From contig NC_133401.1 in NCBI RefSeq assembly GCF_047511655.1, positions 17,792,501-17,856,500 of the forward strand: a stretch of DNA of 64,000 nt. Reading direction: 5' to 3'. Position numbers and translations under genes: made by a program. Every line of letters begins with the position of its first letter. Within the stretch, counting starts at the first letter, position 1. The notes beneath the pieces were generated by a model. It worked only from the letters and a program-made list of their open reading frames with translations, made no database searches and was not told the DNA's origin. Of this stretch, positions 46,663 to 56,070 are shown in pieces. Source of the DNA: Castor canadensis (taxonomy: Eukaryota > Chordata > Mammalia > Rodentia > Castoridae).

Positions 46663-46932
46663 CCCGGGGGCATGAACACGCCGGAGGGGGCAGTGATGGG
46701 GGGCGGGCGGCTTCCTTCAGGAGGGCGCGCCCGCCGATCGCCGTTCGCTGCGGCGGCTGCTGCTGCTGCTGCTGCTCCTGGTGCGGCCGCTCTAACTGCA
46801 GTGGTGGCGACGGCTGCTTCTGCTGCTGCCACTGCTGCTGCTCGGACCCCAGACGCGTCCGCGTCGTGGTGGCCGCTGCCGATGTCGCTAGTGCCTCCTC
46901 CAGGCGCCCGCTGGCATGTGGCTCGCGCAGCG
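46663..46932 (-). other. BBC3: BBC3 exon 1, 5' UTR
   Basis: The 3' end is fixed by a strong donor GTGAGT starting at 46662, which splices to 44326. The start near 46932 is inferred from the known distance of the human transcription start from the p53 sites. The exon holds seven AGC units on the sense strand (46776-46756) and two upstream ATGs: a 9-codon frame at 46917 and a 22-codon frame at 46673 that overlaps the main start codon. Confidence 0.75.
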
Positions 46933-47060
46933 TCTCTGGCCGCCCGGCGGCTCCCGGGCCCGCTCGGCGGCCGCCCCGCCCCGCCCCGCCCCGCCCTCGC
47001 CCGGCGGGTCCCACGCCCCGCCCCCGCGTGACGCCGCGGCCCCGCCCGCCCGCCGCGGAC
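46933..47060 (-). promoter_or_regulatory. BBC3: BBC3 core promoter CpG island
   Basis: Very GC-rich, with repeated CCCCGCCC (Sp1-type) boxes at about 46974-47000 and no TATA box. It lies between the inferred start and the nearer p53 site. The CpG-rich block as a whole spans about 46060-47160. Confidence 0.7.
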
Positions 47061-47076
47061 AAGTCGGGGCTTGCAG
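47057..47076 (-). promoter_or_regulatory. BBC3: p53 response element, ortholog of PUMA BS2
   Basis: On the minus strand the 20 bases read CTGCAAGCCC then CGACTTGTCC. Both half-sites keep the CWWG core (CAAG, CTTG) and touch with no spacer. Against the human BS2 site as I recall it, two of 20 bases differ. BS2 is the main p53 site of human BBC3. It sits at the expected place upstream of exon 1. Confidence 0.85.
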
Positions 47077-47137
47077 GCGCGCGCCGCGCCCCCTAGCTCC
47101 GCGCGAGGGGGTTTCCCTGCAGCCGGGGGCGGGGCAG

Positions 47138-47158
47138 GGCCTGGCCCGGGGCAAGGAG
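47138..47158 (-). promoter_or_regulatory. BBC3: p53 site ortholog of PUMA BS1, weakened
   Basis: The minus strand reads CTCCTTGCCC, then C, then GGGCCAGGCC. The first half keeps a CTTG core. The second has CCAG in place of CWWG. It lies 82 bases upstream of BS2, close to the human spacing. Confidence 0.7.
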
Positions 47159-47194
47159 GGCGCCTTGGGGACGCCGAGACACCCGGATCGCTGG

Positions 47195-47710
47195 ACACAC
47201 GCTGACACACTGACACACTGACTGGGACCCACAGACACACACACCCCGAGACCGGATCGTGGCCAGCACGCAGACTGGCGCTCCAGGGTACACAAAGTCA
47301 CGTGCAGAGGACCACGGGGACAGACAGACTCAGACACAGGGCCATTCTCATCAAGGCACTCTGGGGCGCACACACCCAGACACACGCACAGCACTCAGCC
47401 TGAGCCATTGATGGGGGGGGTCACCCTCACACACAGACTAACACAGTGACAGGCACACACGGAGTCGCACAAACGACCCACACCGATGAGCACAACACGA
47501 TCCCCCAAACTGTGTTCCCAAACATCCCACCCAGCAGGAGTCCCCAACACACCGCTGACTACCGATGCGGAAGTACAACTTCCTGACAGGCACAGCAGGA
47601 CACCTCCCTCCCCACACACACACCTGTTAGAGCAACACCTGGACACACAACCCAATCCAAAGCACACACTGCCACAGGGACACACAAAACACACCCACTG
47701 GATGGCAAGC
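47195..47710 (+). repeat. Degenerate CA-rich tract upstream of BBC3 exon 1
   Basis: ACACAC-like words recur irregularly on the plus strand, as in 44740-46060 and separated from it by the CpG island. Confidence 0.75.
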
Positions 47711-47859
47711 TTAAAACACTGATGTAATCCAAAAACCATCCTCAGACATAGATCCACTCGGACCACCATGCATACACACGCAGTCCCAAAGTCACACCTG
47801 TGACAGGTTCCTGCTAACTGGCCCACTGGCAGGACATACTCCAGACTGTGCACACCTAG

Positions 47860-47956
47860 CCAGGCTCCACACAAATAGGGCGTGGGCCCACCCACAGGAG
47901 GCAACCCTGGGCACCTGGCACGAACATGCCCGGGCAGCCCCCACACTCAATTTCAT
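47860..47956 (-). other. BBC3: Possible alternative first exon of BBC3
   Basis: From ATG at 47956-47954 the minus strand encodes MKLSVGAARACSCQVPRVAS. Thirteen of these 20 residues match the start of the alternative human BBC3 product (UniProt Q96PG8) as I recall it. That human product then enters the BBC3 coding exons in the other frame. Here the expected splice point (near 47875) shows no good donor, only GTGGAG, so the exon may be a relic. Assignment rests on memory of the human sequence. Confidence 0.4.
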
Positions 47957-47959
47957 TGC

Positions 47960-48340
47960 TGTCTGCTGGCTTTCTGTTCCCTTTCTCCTTTTGGTTTCAC
48001 ATCGTCACTTCCTTCCTCTGCTCTGACTTTGTGACTGTCCCTCCCCCCAGAGCACAGGACTTCTGCCTCATCTGCATTTTCTGTTCCCTCCAGTTCTCAT
48101 CAAACTAAGTCACCCTACCCTCACCTCTGGGTGCCCAGCCCTGGGCTGGCTGAGAAACAGCCTGACGGACCTGAGCAAAACCAGTCCAAGTCCCTAAACT
48201 TGACCTCCAGGCCAGATCCTTGGGTTTCCCTTTCAAAAGCCAGAAAGCTAAATTCACAGAAATCTCTGTTTTAAATATCAGGGAGTAATTCAGCCTTCTA
48301 CTTCGCTTCCCCATTAACTCATCCACCCCCTTCCTTTCTC
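47960..48340. other. Intergenic DNA, nothing recognised
   Basis: Unique-looking and pyrimidine-rich, with no gene signal. Confidence 0.5.
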
Positions 48341-48344
48341 CCTG

Positions 48345-48420
48345 TTTTGTTTTTGTTTTGGTGCTGAGGATCAACCCAGGGCCTCCCAGTGCCAGGCAGT
48401 TGCTATACCACTGTGCTGCT
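48345..48420 (-). repeat. ID-like SINE
   Basis: Reverse copy: 'ggtgctgaggatcaacccaggg' and 'accactgtgctgc'. Confidence 0.65.
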
Positions 48421-48517
48421 TTTTATTCAAGTGTATTGAGATATATCTACACAAAATAAAATGCAGTCTTTTTAAGACACTTTGATGAGTTTTGACAAAA
48501 GTATGGAGATTGAGGCA

Positions 48518-48777
48518 GGCCGGGGACCAGTGACTCACACCTGTAATCCTAGCTACTCAGGAGGCAAAGATCAGGAGGATCAAGGTTCAAGGCCAGCCTG
48601 GGCAAATAGTGCACAAGACCTTATCTTGAAAAAAACCCATCACAAAAAAACAGGGCTGGCTGAATGCCTGCCTAGCAAACATGAGGCCCTGAGTTCAAAC
48701 TCTAGCCCCACCAACAAATATATGTGCGTGTGTGTGTGTGTGTGTGTGCCCTGGGTTCAATCCCCAACACCTCAAAA
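48518..48777 (+). repeat. Composite SINE (linker b), ID arm split by (TG)n
   Basis: B1-like arm, linker aaacccatcacaaaa, ID arm lacking its A box half, a (TG)n run at about 48725-48749, and a further ID end 'ccctgggttcaatcccc'. Confidence 0.8.
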
Positions 48778-48949
48778 ATTCAGAATAATATACATATACA
48801 AATCATGAAGTCAAGAGAAAGTGTTCTTTTGTAAAACTTTTATTAATACATGGTGAATGCATAGGAGATTGCAAACAAGGTACATTTCTGGCTGTAGATC
48901 AAGTTCAGAGACATTGGGGAAATGTTTTGGATTTATTAAGTGACATCAA

Positions 48950-49020
48950 GTGTGGAGGTCATTTAGTGCAGGGTCTGACACACAGTAGGCACCGAATAAA
49001 TATTTGCAGTGATCATTAGT
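48950..49020 (+). repeat. MIR 3' end
   Basis: 'gacacacagtaggcaccgaat' followed by 'aaatatttgc' is the conserved MIR tail. Confidence 0.65.
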
Positions 49021-49099
49021 GGAACTAATTGAGGTCAGTGTTTGCTCTGTGGCTGCCCTCAGGCTGCCAGACATGCTGAAATGTTCGTATTTATCTGTT

Positions 49100-49302
49100 A
49101 TTCACTGTGACACTGGGGTTTGAACTAAGCGACATGTGCTTGCCAGCAGGCGCTCTACCACCTGAGCTGCATCCCCAGTTGTTTGTTTTTCAGATAGAGT
49201 CTCTTGCTAACTTTGTCCAGGCTCACCTTGAACCATGACCCTCCTGTCTCCACCTCCTGAGAAGCTGGGATTACAGATATGTACCACCATGCTCAGCCCT
49301 GG
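49100..49302 (-). repeat. Composite SINE, diverged
   Basis: Reverse ID arm (gtttgaactaagcg) and B1-like arm ending ctgggattacagatatg. Confidence 0.75.
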
Positions 49303-49329
49303 AATATTCTTCTGAGAAGAAAATGAGTG

Positions 49330-49412
49330 TTGGGCTCGTGGAGTGGCTCAAGTGGTAGAGAGCCTGACTAGCAAGTGTGAGGCCCTGAGTTCAAACCCCA
49401 GTACTGCCAAGG
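49330..49412 (+). repeat. ID-like SINE
   Basis: 'gtggagtggctcaagtgg' to 'ccagtactgcc', followed by a (GGA)n-rich tail. Confidence 0.85.
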
Positions 49413-49623
49413 AAGAGCAGAGGAGGAGGAGGAGGAGAAGGAGAAAATGAGTGTGACAGGCAGTGGGAATCTGGCTTGGTGGCTGGTGGTGGGAGAGAGG
49501 TGAGGCCCAATAATCTACAGGCCCTCAGCACAGTTAGTAAGTCAAGGTCCAGATCCTCCCGACCTGTTCCAAAGTCTGACATCCTATCACTGCTGAGCAG
49601 GGATCTCAAAGTCAAGAGCTTTC

Positions 49624-49745
49624 ATGAGCTGGTGGAGTGGCTCAAGTTGTAGAGCACCTGCCTATCAAGTGTGAGGCCCTGAGTTCAAACCCCAATACTG
49701 CCATAAATAAGTAATATAAATAAATAAATAAATAAATAAGAGCCA
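49624..49745 (+). repeat. ID-like SINE with (AAAT)n tail
   Basis: A full monomer followed by a (taaa)n tail of about 24 bases. Confidence 0.85.
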
Positions 49746-50104
49746 TCATGAAATAAATGAGAGAAGTGAGCCCAATGTGAGACAACAGGGAATAGTGGGG
49801 ACTGTGGCTAATTGGAAAGTATGTGTTCCTTCTAAAGGCATGCAAATTCAAAATTTAAAACTGTAGGCAAAGAAAAAAGTTCATGGTTGGGTCCAGGGCT
49901 GCCGTTTTTGAGTCACCCTGGGGTCATAAGAAGGGAGTAGGCCCCACATCTATCTTCCAGATTAAGTCCCCTCCCCCCTTTACCCTAACAGGACTACTTA
50001 AAATCCTGGAGGAGAATTCTAGAATTTCTTCTAACTCTGCTCCCCTAGTGAGGGACATAGGGGGTTTGAAGCTTTAAGTGGCTGGCCACAGATACTGACA
50101 GAAG

Positions 50105-50220
50105 ATGAGAGACAGAAGGAAAGGGAGACACAGACAGAGGAAGACAGGAAGACAGGAGCAGGGGAGTAGAGGGAATCTGAAGGAGAGAGAGAGGAAGAGA
50201 GGCAGAGAGAGAGACGAGGG
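50105..50220 (+). repeat. Purine-rich (GA)n-like tract
   Basis: Nearly all A and G, built from gagaga, ggaag and acaga words without a strict unit. Confidence 0.7.
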
Positions 50221-50362
50221 GTTTGCCAGCTCAGCTCTAATGACACCTGTATCTTAGGAACAGTCTTGGGCATTGTAGGAAGACATCTACCCTCTAGATG
50301 TCTGAGCACCTCTTCCCTTTGTGACAACAAAAAATGTCTCCAGAAATGCAAATTGTCCCTAC

Positions 50363-50458
50363 AGAAGGGTTGGTGTGGTTCAGTGGCAGAGCACTTGCTT
50401 AACATGTGTGAGGCCCTGGGTTCCATCCCCAGCACTGCAAAAACAAACAAATAAAACC
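50363..50458 (+). repeat. ID-like SINE
   Basis: 'ggttggtgtggttcagtggc', B box gggttccatcccc, and an A-rich tail. Confidence 0.75.
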
Positions 50459-50744
50459 CCAGTCTGTCTACACTAATGAATTTAAAACCTAAATAACAGG
50501 AGGCCAAATCACCCCAGTCGAGAACAATTGGCCAAGGGACATGAGTCAGGGTCCCCACAGCTGTGGCCCAGCCCCCCCTAAAACCTGTAGGCCTCCCTAA
50601 AGAGGTGGAACTCAGTTTAAATGGCTTCTGTGCAATCCCCAACTCTCCATCTTCAGGCTGTGTGTTGTTGAGCAAGTGATCAGATCTCTGGTCTAACTCA
50701 TCCTTACTTCAATGTGAGTGAGGTCAAAGTACTGGGGTACAGTG

Positions 50745-50970
50745 GGTGCTTTTTTTTTTATTTTTGGTGGGACTGGGGTTTGAACTCAGGGTTTCAAGTT
50801 ACCAAGCAAGAGCTCTCCCACTTGAGCCACACTTCCAGTCCATTTTGCTCTGGTTATTTTAGAGATGGGGTCTTGTGAGCTATTTGCCTGTACTGGTCTC
50901 AAACTTTGATTCTCCCCCATCTCAGCCCCCTAACTAGCTGGGACAGGTGTGAGCCCCTGTGTCTGGCTTG
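50745..50970 (-). repeat. Composite SINE (linker a)
   Basis: Reverse ID arm (gtttgaactcaggg), linker ctctggttattttagag, and B1-like arm. Confidence 0.8.
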
Positions 50971-51184
50971 TGGGTGCTTAATACATGTCTGCCATTATTA
51001 CTACTATCAGAGTGGGGTTCATTAACACTGAGACTCCTAACAAGGGCCTTGTCAAGCTAAGACCTTCAGGCTGAGGTAGGGGTCTTGAACTGTTAGCCTG
51101 AGGGCCAGCCTCTAGTGTGCTTTGGTTGACCCACAGTTTCTCCCTTTGAAGCACTCTCAGCACACTGTACCCAGTGTCTGGAGC

Positions 51185-51345
51185 CAGCTCCTTAGGTCAA
51201 ATGATGACCTTGAGCAAGTAGCTTCCTCTTTCTGTGCCTGCCTCAGTTTCCCCATGTGCACAACCATAGGCCCACACATATTGTGAAGACCGAATGGGTC
51301 AGGATTTGTGACATACTTTAAACAGTGCCCGGCAGTAGCAGGCTC
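51185..51345 (+). repeat. MIR
   Basis: 'gatgaccttgagcaagtagc', 'gcctcagtttccccatg' and 'aaacagtgcccggcag' fall in MIR order. Confidence 0.65.
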
Positions 51346-51479
51346 CATGTGAAATGATGTCCCCATGAGTTCCTGACACTCCCCCATCCCCTCCTCCCCC
51401 CAGTCTTCACCCAAGATCTGGTCCCCAGCAGCCTCTAGGAAGGGAGAGTTAGGAAGGACTTAACTTTTCACTGCAGGGC

Positions 51480-52010
51480 CTGAGCTCTGGCCATCGCCGA
51501 TGTGGAGGGGGCTTCCTGGGTCCCCCTCTTTGCGGCCGAACCGAGCCGGCGGGGGTGCTGGGCGGGGGCGCGGGAGTCCGCGGGAGTCCGCGGGGTCCGA
51601 GCGGCCGGCGCGCGTGTGAAGGTTACCGCTTCCCGGCGGGGCGGGGGCCGCGCGCTGTTGCTGGGGTCTGCGGGGCCTGCCTGCGCCCGCGCCCCCCCTC
51701 CTCCGCGGCCAGCCAGTGAGCGGTACCCGCCGCCGTTGCCAGGGGAAACTCGCCGCCCCGTTACCCAGCAACAAGCCTGGCCCAACCAGGCGCGAGGACC
51801 CCCCAGGCCCCGCCCTCCGCTGCCCACCGCGTGCCCAATGCCAGGCGGGCAGAGCCGGCCCGGCTCCCGGAGACGGCGAGCGCGCTCATTGGCCGCAGCC
51901 GCGTCCGAGCGGATCTGGGGGAGCCCTGGGTGCGGGGGGGGGGGCGGGGAGCCGGGCCCCGGGGAGCTGCCGGGCGCGCGGCCTGCAAAATCCTGCGGCC
52001 GGCTGGGGTG
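51480..52010. promoter_or_regulatory. Orphan CpG island with perfect RFX X-box
   Basis: A GC-rich block has GTTACC-C-AGCAAC at 51760-51772, a perfect X-box with a one-base spacer. A near copy, GTTGCC-AGG-GGAAAC, lies at 51735-51749 and an inverted CCAAT box (ATTGG) at about 51887. A good plus-strand donor (CTGGG|GTGAGA) lies near 52006, so a plus-strand first exon is possible. A 359-codon minus-strand frame (52547-51468) crosses the island but matches nothing I know. Confidence 0.55.
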
Positions 52011-53075
52011 AGACCTCGGCGGGGCTCGGTTCATCTCCCCACCGCCCCTCATCATCAAGCCCACCTTAGGGTGGGCTGGAACCAGGGGCTGAGCATCCTG
52101 CTCTCCCCACCCCCCGGAGTCAGCCTTGTGAAAATAGCCACCAAGTGTCCCTCTCCTCGAAAGAGCCCTGTGAATCCTGACCCCAAGAAGACAGGGATCG
52201 GTTGTGTTCCTGATATGATTTAGGCTCTTGAAAACAGGGGCTGAGGGTAAGGGGAACCTAAGTGTCCTGGCCCCATAAAAATTAGGGTGCACCGCCTCCC
52301 CCCCCAAAAGGACCCAGCTGTGTCTGGACTCATAAAAACAAAGATATGAGTCTCCTCCCCTCCCCCGAGTTCCCTCTAGAAGGGGACCCTCAGGCATGTC
52401 CTTTGCTGTGAGCATTACCTCCCCCCCACCCCTCCGCCCCGCGCCAGGAAACAGGGACTCGGCCTTAGGGCCCCAGGCCGTGAGATACTTCAGGAGTTCC
52501 CGGGCATTCAGGCTCTTCTCATAAGCCATACTGATGCAGGCAGACACTCCTCCAAGTCACCAGATCCTCAGGGATCCGATTCGTCCAGATGATCACCTGT
52601 CCAGTCCCAAGGTGCACACCTGCCCCTCCCCTCCCCTCTGGGTCCTCTTCCCCAGGGTCCAACTTGTTCGTCTCCAAGGACCAGGACATCTGACCTCATA
52701 GCCACTTTTCTATCCCTTGGCACCCGGCCTCCAAGCTATGCTAGGGTCCCAAGCCTCCAGAGCCAAGGACCCTGAAGTCCAAATCTTGCATCTTTCAGCC
52801 CCGCCCCCCCCACGCACCGCAAGGCGACCCAATCCCTTACACTGGTGGTAGTGGGGCATCTCCTCTGGGGGAGACCCCTGGGATGCCCAAGACCCCAGGG
52901 CTGCACTATTAGTTGGCGACCATCCCCAGGGATCCCCGATGTGCATCCCTAGGCCACCTCGGAGAGACTCCACCCTAGGGACACCCAAGGTAGAAGAGCC
53001 TACAGAGCCAGACCCCGGCTCCAGACCGTGGTGAGCCAGGTGCAGCCCGCCCCTACTCTGGTACCTGGGGGGGGC
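52011..53075. other. Intergenic DNA, C-rich, nothing recognised
   Basis: Moderately GC-rich, free of SINEs, and with no confirmed gene. The upstream half of the 359-codon minus-strand frame falls here. Confidence 0.45.
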
Positions 53076-53079
53076 GGAG

Positions 53080-53215
53080 TCAAGGATTACTCAGCCTCCA
53101 GAATGAGGCGATGACATCATCCTTGGGGGGGTTGACTAATGGCCGCCCTGGGGGGGCGGGGAAGTTTACCCGGTAACAGCGGCTGCCGCTTGGCCCCGCC
53201 CCCAGGAAGGGCTGG
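53080..53215. promoter_or_regulatory. Small orphan GC-rich element with CRE-like and X-box-like sites
   Basis: TGACATCA at 53112-53119 is one base from the palindromic CRE. TTTACC-C-GGTAAC at 53165-53177 differs from a full X-box at one position. G-runs with GGGGCGGGG surround them. The TG-rich tract that starts just downstream on the plus strand would fit a plus-strand transcript starting here. Confidence 0.45.
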
Positions 53216-53216
53216 A

Positions 53217-53280
53217 AAGAGGAGGTATCACGCGCGCACACACAACATACACAAACACACGTACACAAACACACACACAG
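53217..53280 (+). repeat. (CA)n-like tract
   Basis: Imperfect CACA repeat with interruptions. Confidence 0.75.
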
Positions 53281-53359
53281 AAACATACTAGCCCACCCAG
53301 CATCCCTAACCCAACATCCCGGGCAGGGATGGGGGTGGGGTGGGGATGTAGTGTGACTT

Positions 53360-54350
53360 TGTGCGCTGGGAGTTTTCTATAGGTGTGTGTTGAAGTTGGC
53401 ATATTACATTGGTAGTTGTGTTAGCGTGCTATTGTGTCACGTGATTGTGTGTCAGTGGCTCTTGTGTACAATATGCCTGGCTGCTGTGTGAATGTGATGG
53501 TGTGACAAGTGTGCAGTGTGCTGGTTGTCTGTGAGATGGTGTGTGTGTCTACGTGATTGTGTTTGTGTGACACTGGCATAGTATCTGCCGCAGCAATGTT
53601 GTGTGTTAGAGGGAAAGTTTGTGTGCTGTTGTGTAAGTGTGATTGCAGGTGTCTGTCTAATGTTGTGTGTCCATGTGCTTGTGTTTGTTTCACTAGGATT
53701 GTCTGTGCTGTATACTAGGATTGTGTGTGTACCTCACTGCTGTGTGTCCATGGGATTGTGTATGCCTGTGGAGTTGTGTTATGTTGTGTGAGATGTGTGT
53801 GTGTGTGTGTGTGTGACATTAGCATTGTATTTGAAACGTGCCTTTGGGACTTTGTGTCACCATGTGTGACCCTCATAGTTCAATGCCATGTGCCATTCTG
53901 ATGTGTGTCACTGTGGGTGTGTTTGCCGGAGGATGTTGTGTGTCCATGGGACCGTGGACAAGTTAAGGAGAGAGTGCGTGTGCAACATTGATTTTGTCTC
54001 ACTATAAGAGTCCTTGTTCCGGCTGTGCTTGTCATGGGCCCGGCTGGGTGTGGGATTAGAATGTCGCCGTCATTGTGTATTAGTAGCATTGTGTGTCCGG
54101 GTGATATTGTGTGTTCAGTATGTATCGAACTTGCTTGTGCCTGGACAGTGCTGGGTGTCGCTGGGATGGGGGGAGGGGGTCTGAGTTCCGGGACTGTGTG
54201 TGCGTGAGTATCGCTGAGATGTGTGTCTGTGTGGTGTCCCTGCGCATTCCGGACCCCGTCCTGTGCCTGCCACTCCGTGTGTCGGTGTGCTGGAGTGTGT
54301 GCGTGTCCCTGGGCCAGCGCGCCCCTGCGATCGTGTGGCCGCGTGCTTCG
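53360..54350 (+). repeat. Degenerate TG-rich tract
   Basis: About 1 kb of TGTG-containing words without a fixed unit, including a pure (TG)n at about 53792-53814. It is the strand-mirror of the CA-rich tracts around BBC3 exon 1. Confidence 0.8.
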
Positions 54351-54399
54351 CTGGGTGTCGCGGGAAGGTGCGCGTGTCTCCAGGCCTCCTGCCCGAGAA

Positions 54400-55170
54400 C
54401 AGCGGCGCCGCGCTCTGATTGGCTGCCGCCTCGCCAGTCAGCGGCTCCCGAATCCTGCGGTAACTTGGTAACTTGGTAACTGGCCCGCGACGCCGCGCGG
54501 AGGGGGTGGGGAGGGCCGCCTCCAGCGCCCCCACCCTTCCCTCCCCAGTGTCCCCGCCGCGCCCTGTGCGTCTGGCCCCCGCTTCGACTCCATCGCCCCC
54601 ATCTGGGAGTCACTCCCCAACTCCCCGCATCCCTGCCACTTGCTGGGTCTCACTTTGTCCCCATCTCAGTCTCCCACGTCGCACCTCTGCTTCTTCCATC
54701 TCTGTCTTCACAGGGCAGTCACTCTCTCTCCTATCCTGTCTCTGTCACCCTCTAACTCAGTCTCTGCCTCAGTTTCCCCATCTGTGTCTGTCCTTCCCGC
54801 TGTTTTTCTCTCTTTCTCTCTCCATCCCACCGCCCTGCTCTGAATTCACTTTGCAGTCTCCTTTCAGTACTTCCTCCTGGTCCCCCCTCCCCGCCAGGCC
54901 AAGGCTTCTGGCAGCAGGCCCCAAGCAGGGCAGACTTCAGGAAGGACTTCCCGCCCCGGCTGAGCACCGGAGCGTTATCGCTCGGGCCAGGCGGAGGCCG
55001 GGCGGCCCCGTGGCTTCCGGAGGCGCCGGGCGGGATGAGCTCACTGCGAGTTGGCGAGGATTTCATCAGCTTCCTCTGCCCGCTGCTCGCTCTGCACTGG
55101 CCACGCCGGCCAATGCGCTGGGCGTCTGCTGCCCCCGCGCGGCGAGCGGTGGAATCGCAGAGTGAGCTGC
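54400..55170. promoter_or_regulatory. Orphan CpG island with CCAAT box and triple GGTAACTT repeat
   Basis: An inverted CCAAT box (GATTGGCT, 54417-54424) is followed about 35 bases later by GGTAACTT, GGTAACTT, GGTAACTG at 54459-54483. GGTAAC fits the X-box half-site RGYAAC, so this is three half-sites spaced 8 bases apart. Long open frames (for example 54473-55165, plus) are serine/leucine/proline-rich and look like composition effects. Confidence 0.5.
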
Positions 55171-55214
55171 AGACGCGCACCCCTAGAATCCTTGCAGCAC
55201 CCCCCAGGAGATAT

Positions 55215-55435
55215 TTGTGGGTTTTTTTTTGCAGGGAGGGGATGGTGCAAATGGTCTTTGCAAATGCTTAGCTCGCGAGCTACCTCTGTACCACTGAGCT
55301 ACATTCCCAGCCCAGAGATGGGTTTATTTTTTATTTTATTTTATTTTTTTGAGGCTGGCCTCCAACTCGTGATCCTACTAACACATCCTCCCGAATGCTG
55401 GGATTACAGGTGTGAGCCACCGGCTCACGGCTTCA
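55215..55435 (-). repeat. ID-like plus B1-like SINE
   Basis: Reverse ID-like end (ccactgagctacattcccagc), then a T-rich spacer and a B1-like arm ending gggattacaggtgtgagccac. Confidence 0.7.
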
Positions 55436-55439
55436 TTCG

Positions 55440-56070
55440 TTCTTGTATTCATTCATTTAGCATCTCCATCCCAGTCACCTGGGCCAAGTATTGTTGTGGT
55501 TGTAGGACCAGAGAATACAGCTATGAACAAAACTGATCAAAACCTGGCCTTCTTGAGGCTGACACTCTGATGTGGGGGAGATGGATAATGAAGTGAAGAC
55601 CGTAAATAATTATATAGAGTGAGTCTTCAGGTAGAAAAAGGATGGCACTCGGGAGTGTTAAGGGAGGTTCTTCGTGAGAAAAACCCCTAAACAGTTGAGA
55701 ACCAAGAGTGCCCCAGGCAGATAGAAGAGCAAGTGCAAAGGTCCTGAGGCCAGAGTGGACCGCCCAGGGAGAGAAGAGTTACTGTACTGCGGCTGGAAGG
55801 GCTGGAAGGGAGTGAGCAAGGGGACAGAGTTGAGAGGTGAGGTCAGAGAGGGAGCCTATGAGTGAGGTGAGGACCAGGGGAAGCTCTGAGCGTTGAACTT
55901 TATTGCAATCGGCGCCCCCTTGTGGCCATTGTGGGAAACAGGCTTTGGCTGCAGAGGTGGCGTCCATGGAACCAGAGGGGAAGCTATGGGGTCGGTCCCC
56001 TTGGGGATTTATTTGAAGGTAGAGCTAATGGCATTGGTGAGTGGAAGAGAGGCGTTCAGGGGGCTCCACG
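55440..56070 (+). repeat. LINE-2-like 3' region
   Basis: Words in order such as 'gctatgaacaaaact', 'gagcaagtgcaaaggtcctgaggc' and 'tttatttgaaggtagagct' match the LINE-2 3' consensus as I recall it. Related copies lie at 62670 and 63650. Confidence 0.55.

Noticed and set aside
46021-47394. Several minus-strand frames of 150-213 codons over the BBC3 promoter
   Set aside because: Low-complexity Arg/Pro/Gly/Ala/Gln sequence over a CpG island and the CAG-type run of exon 1. The true coding start is in the next exon.
45570-47946. Minus-strand open frames of 171 and 183 codons rich in cysteine and valine
   Set aside because: They are translations of the degenerate TG-rich tract (TGTGTG gives Cys-Val) and of GC-rich DNA, with no domain and no conserved start.
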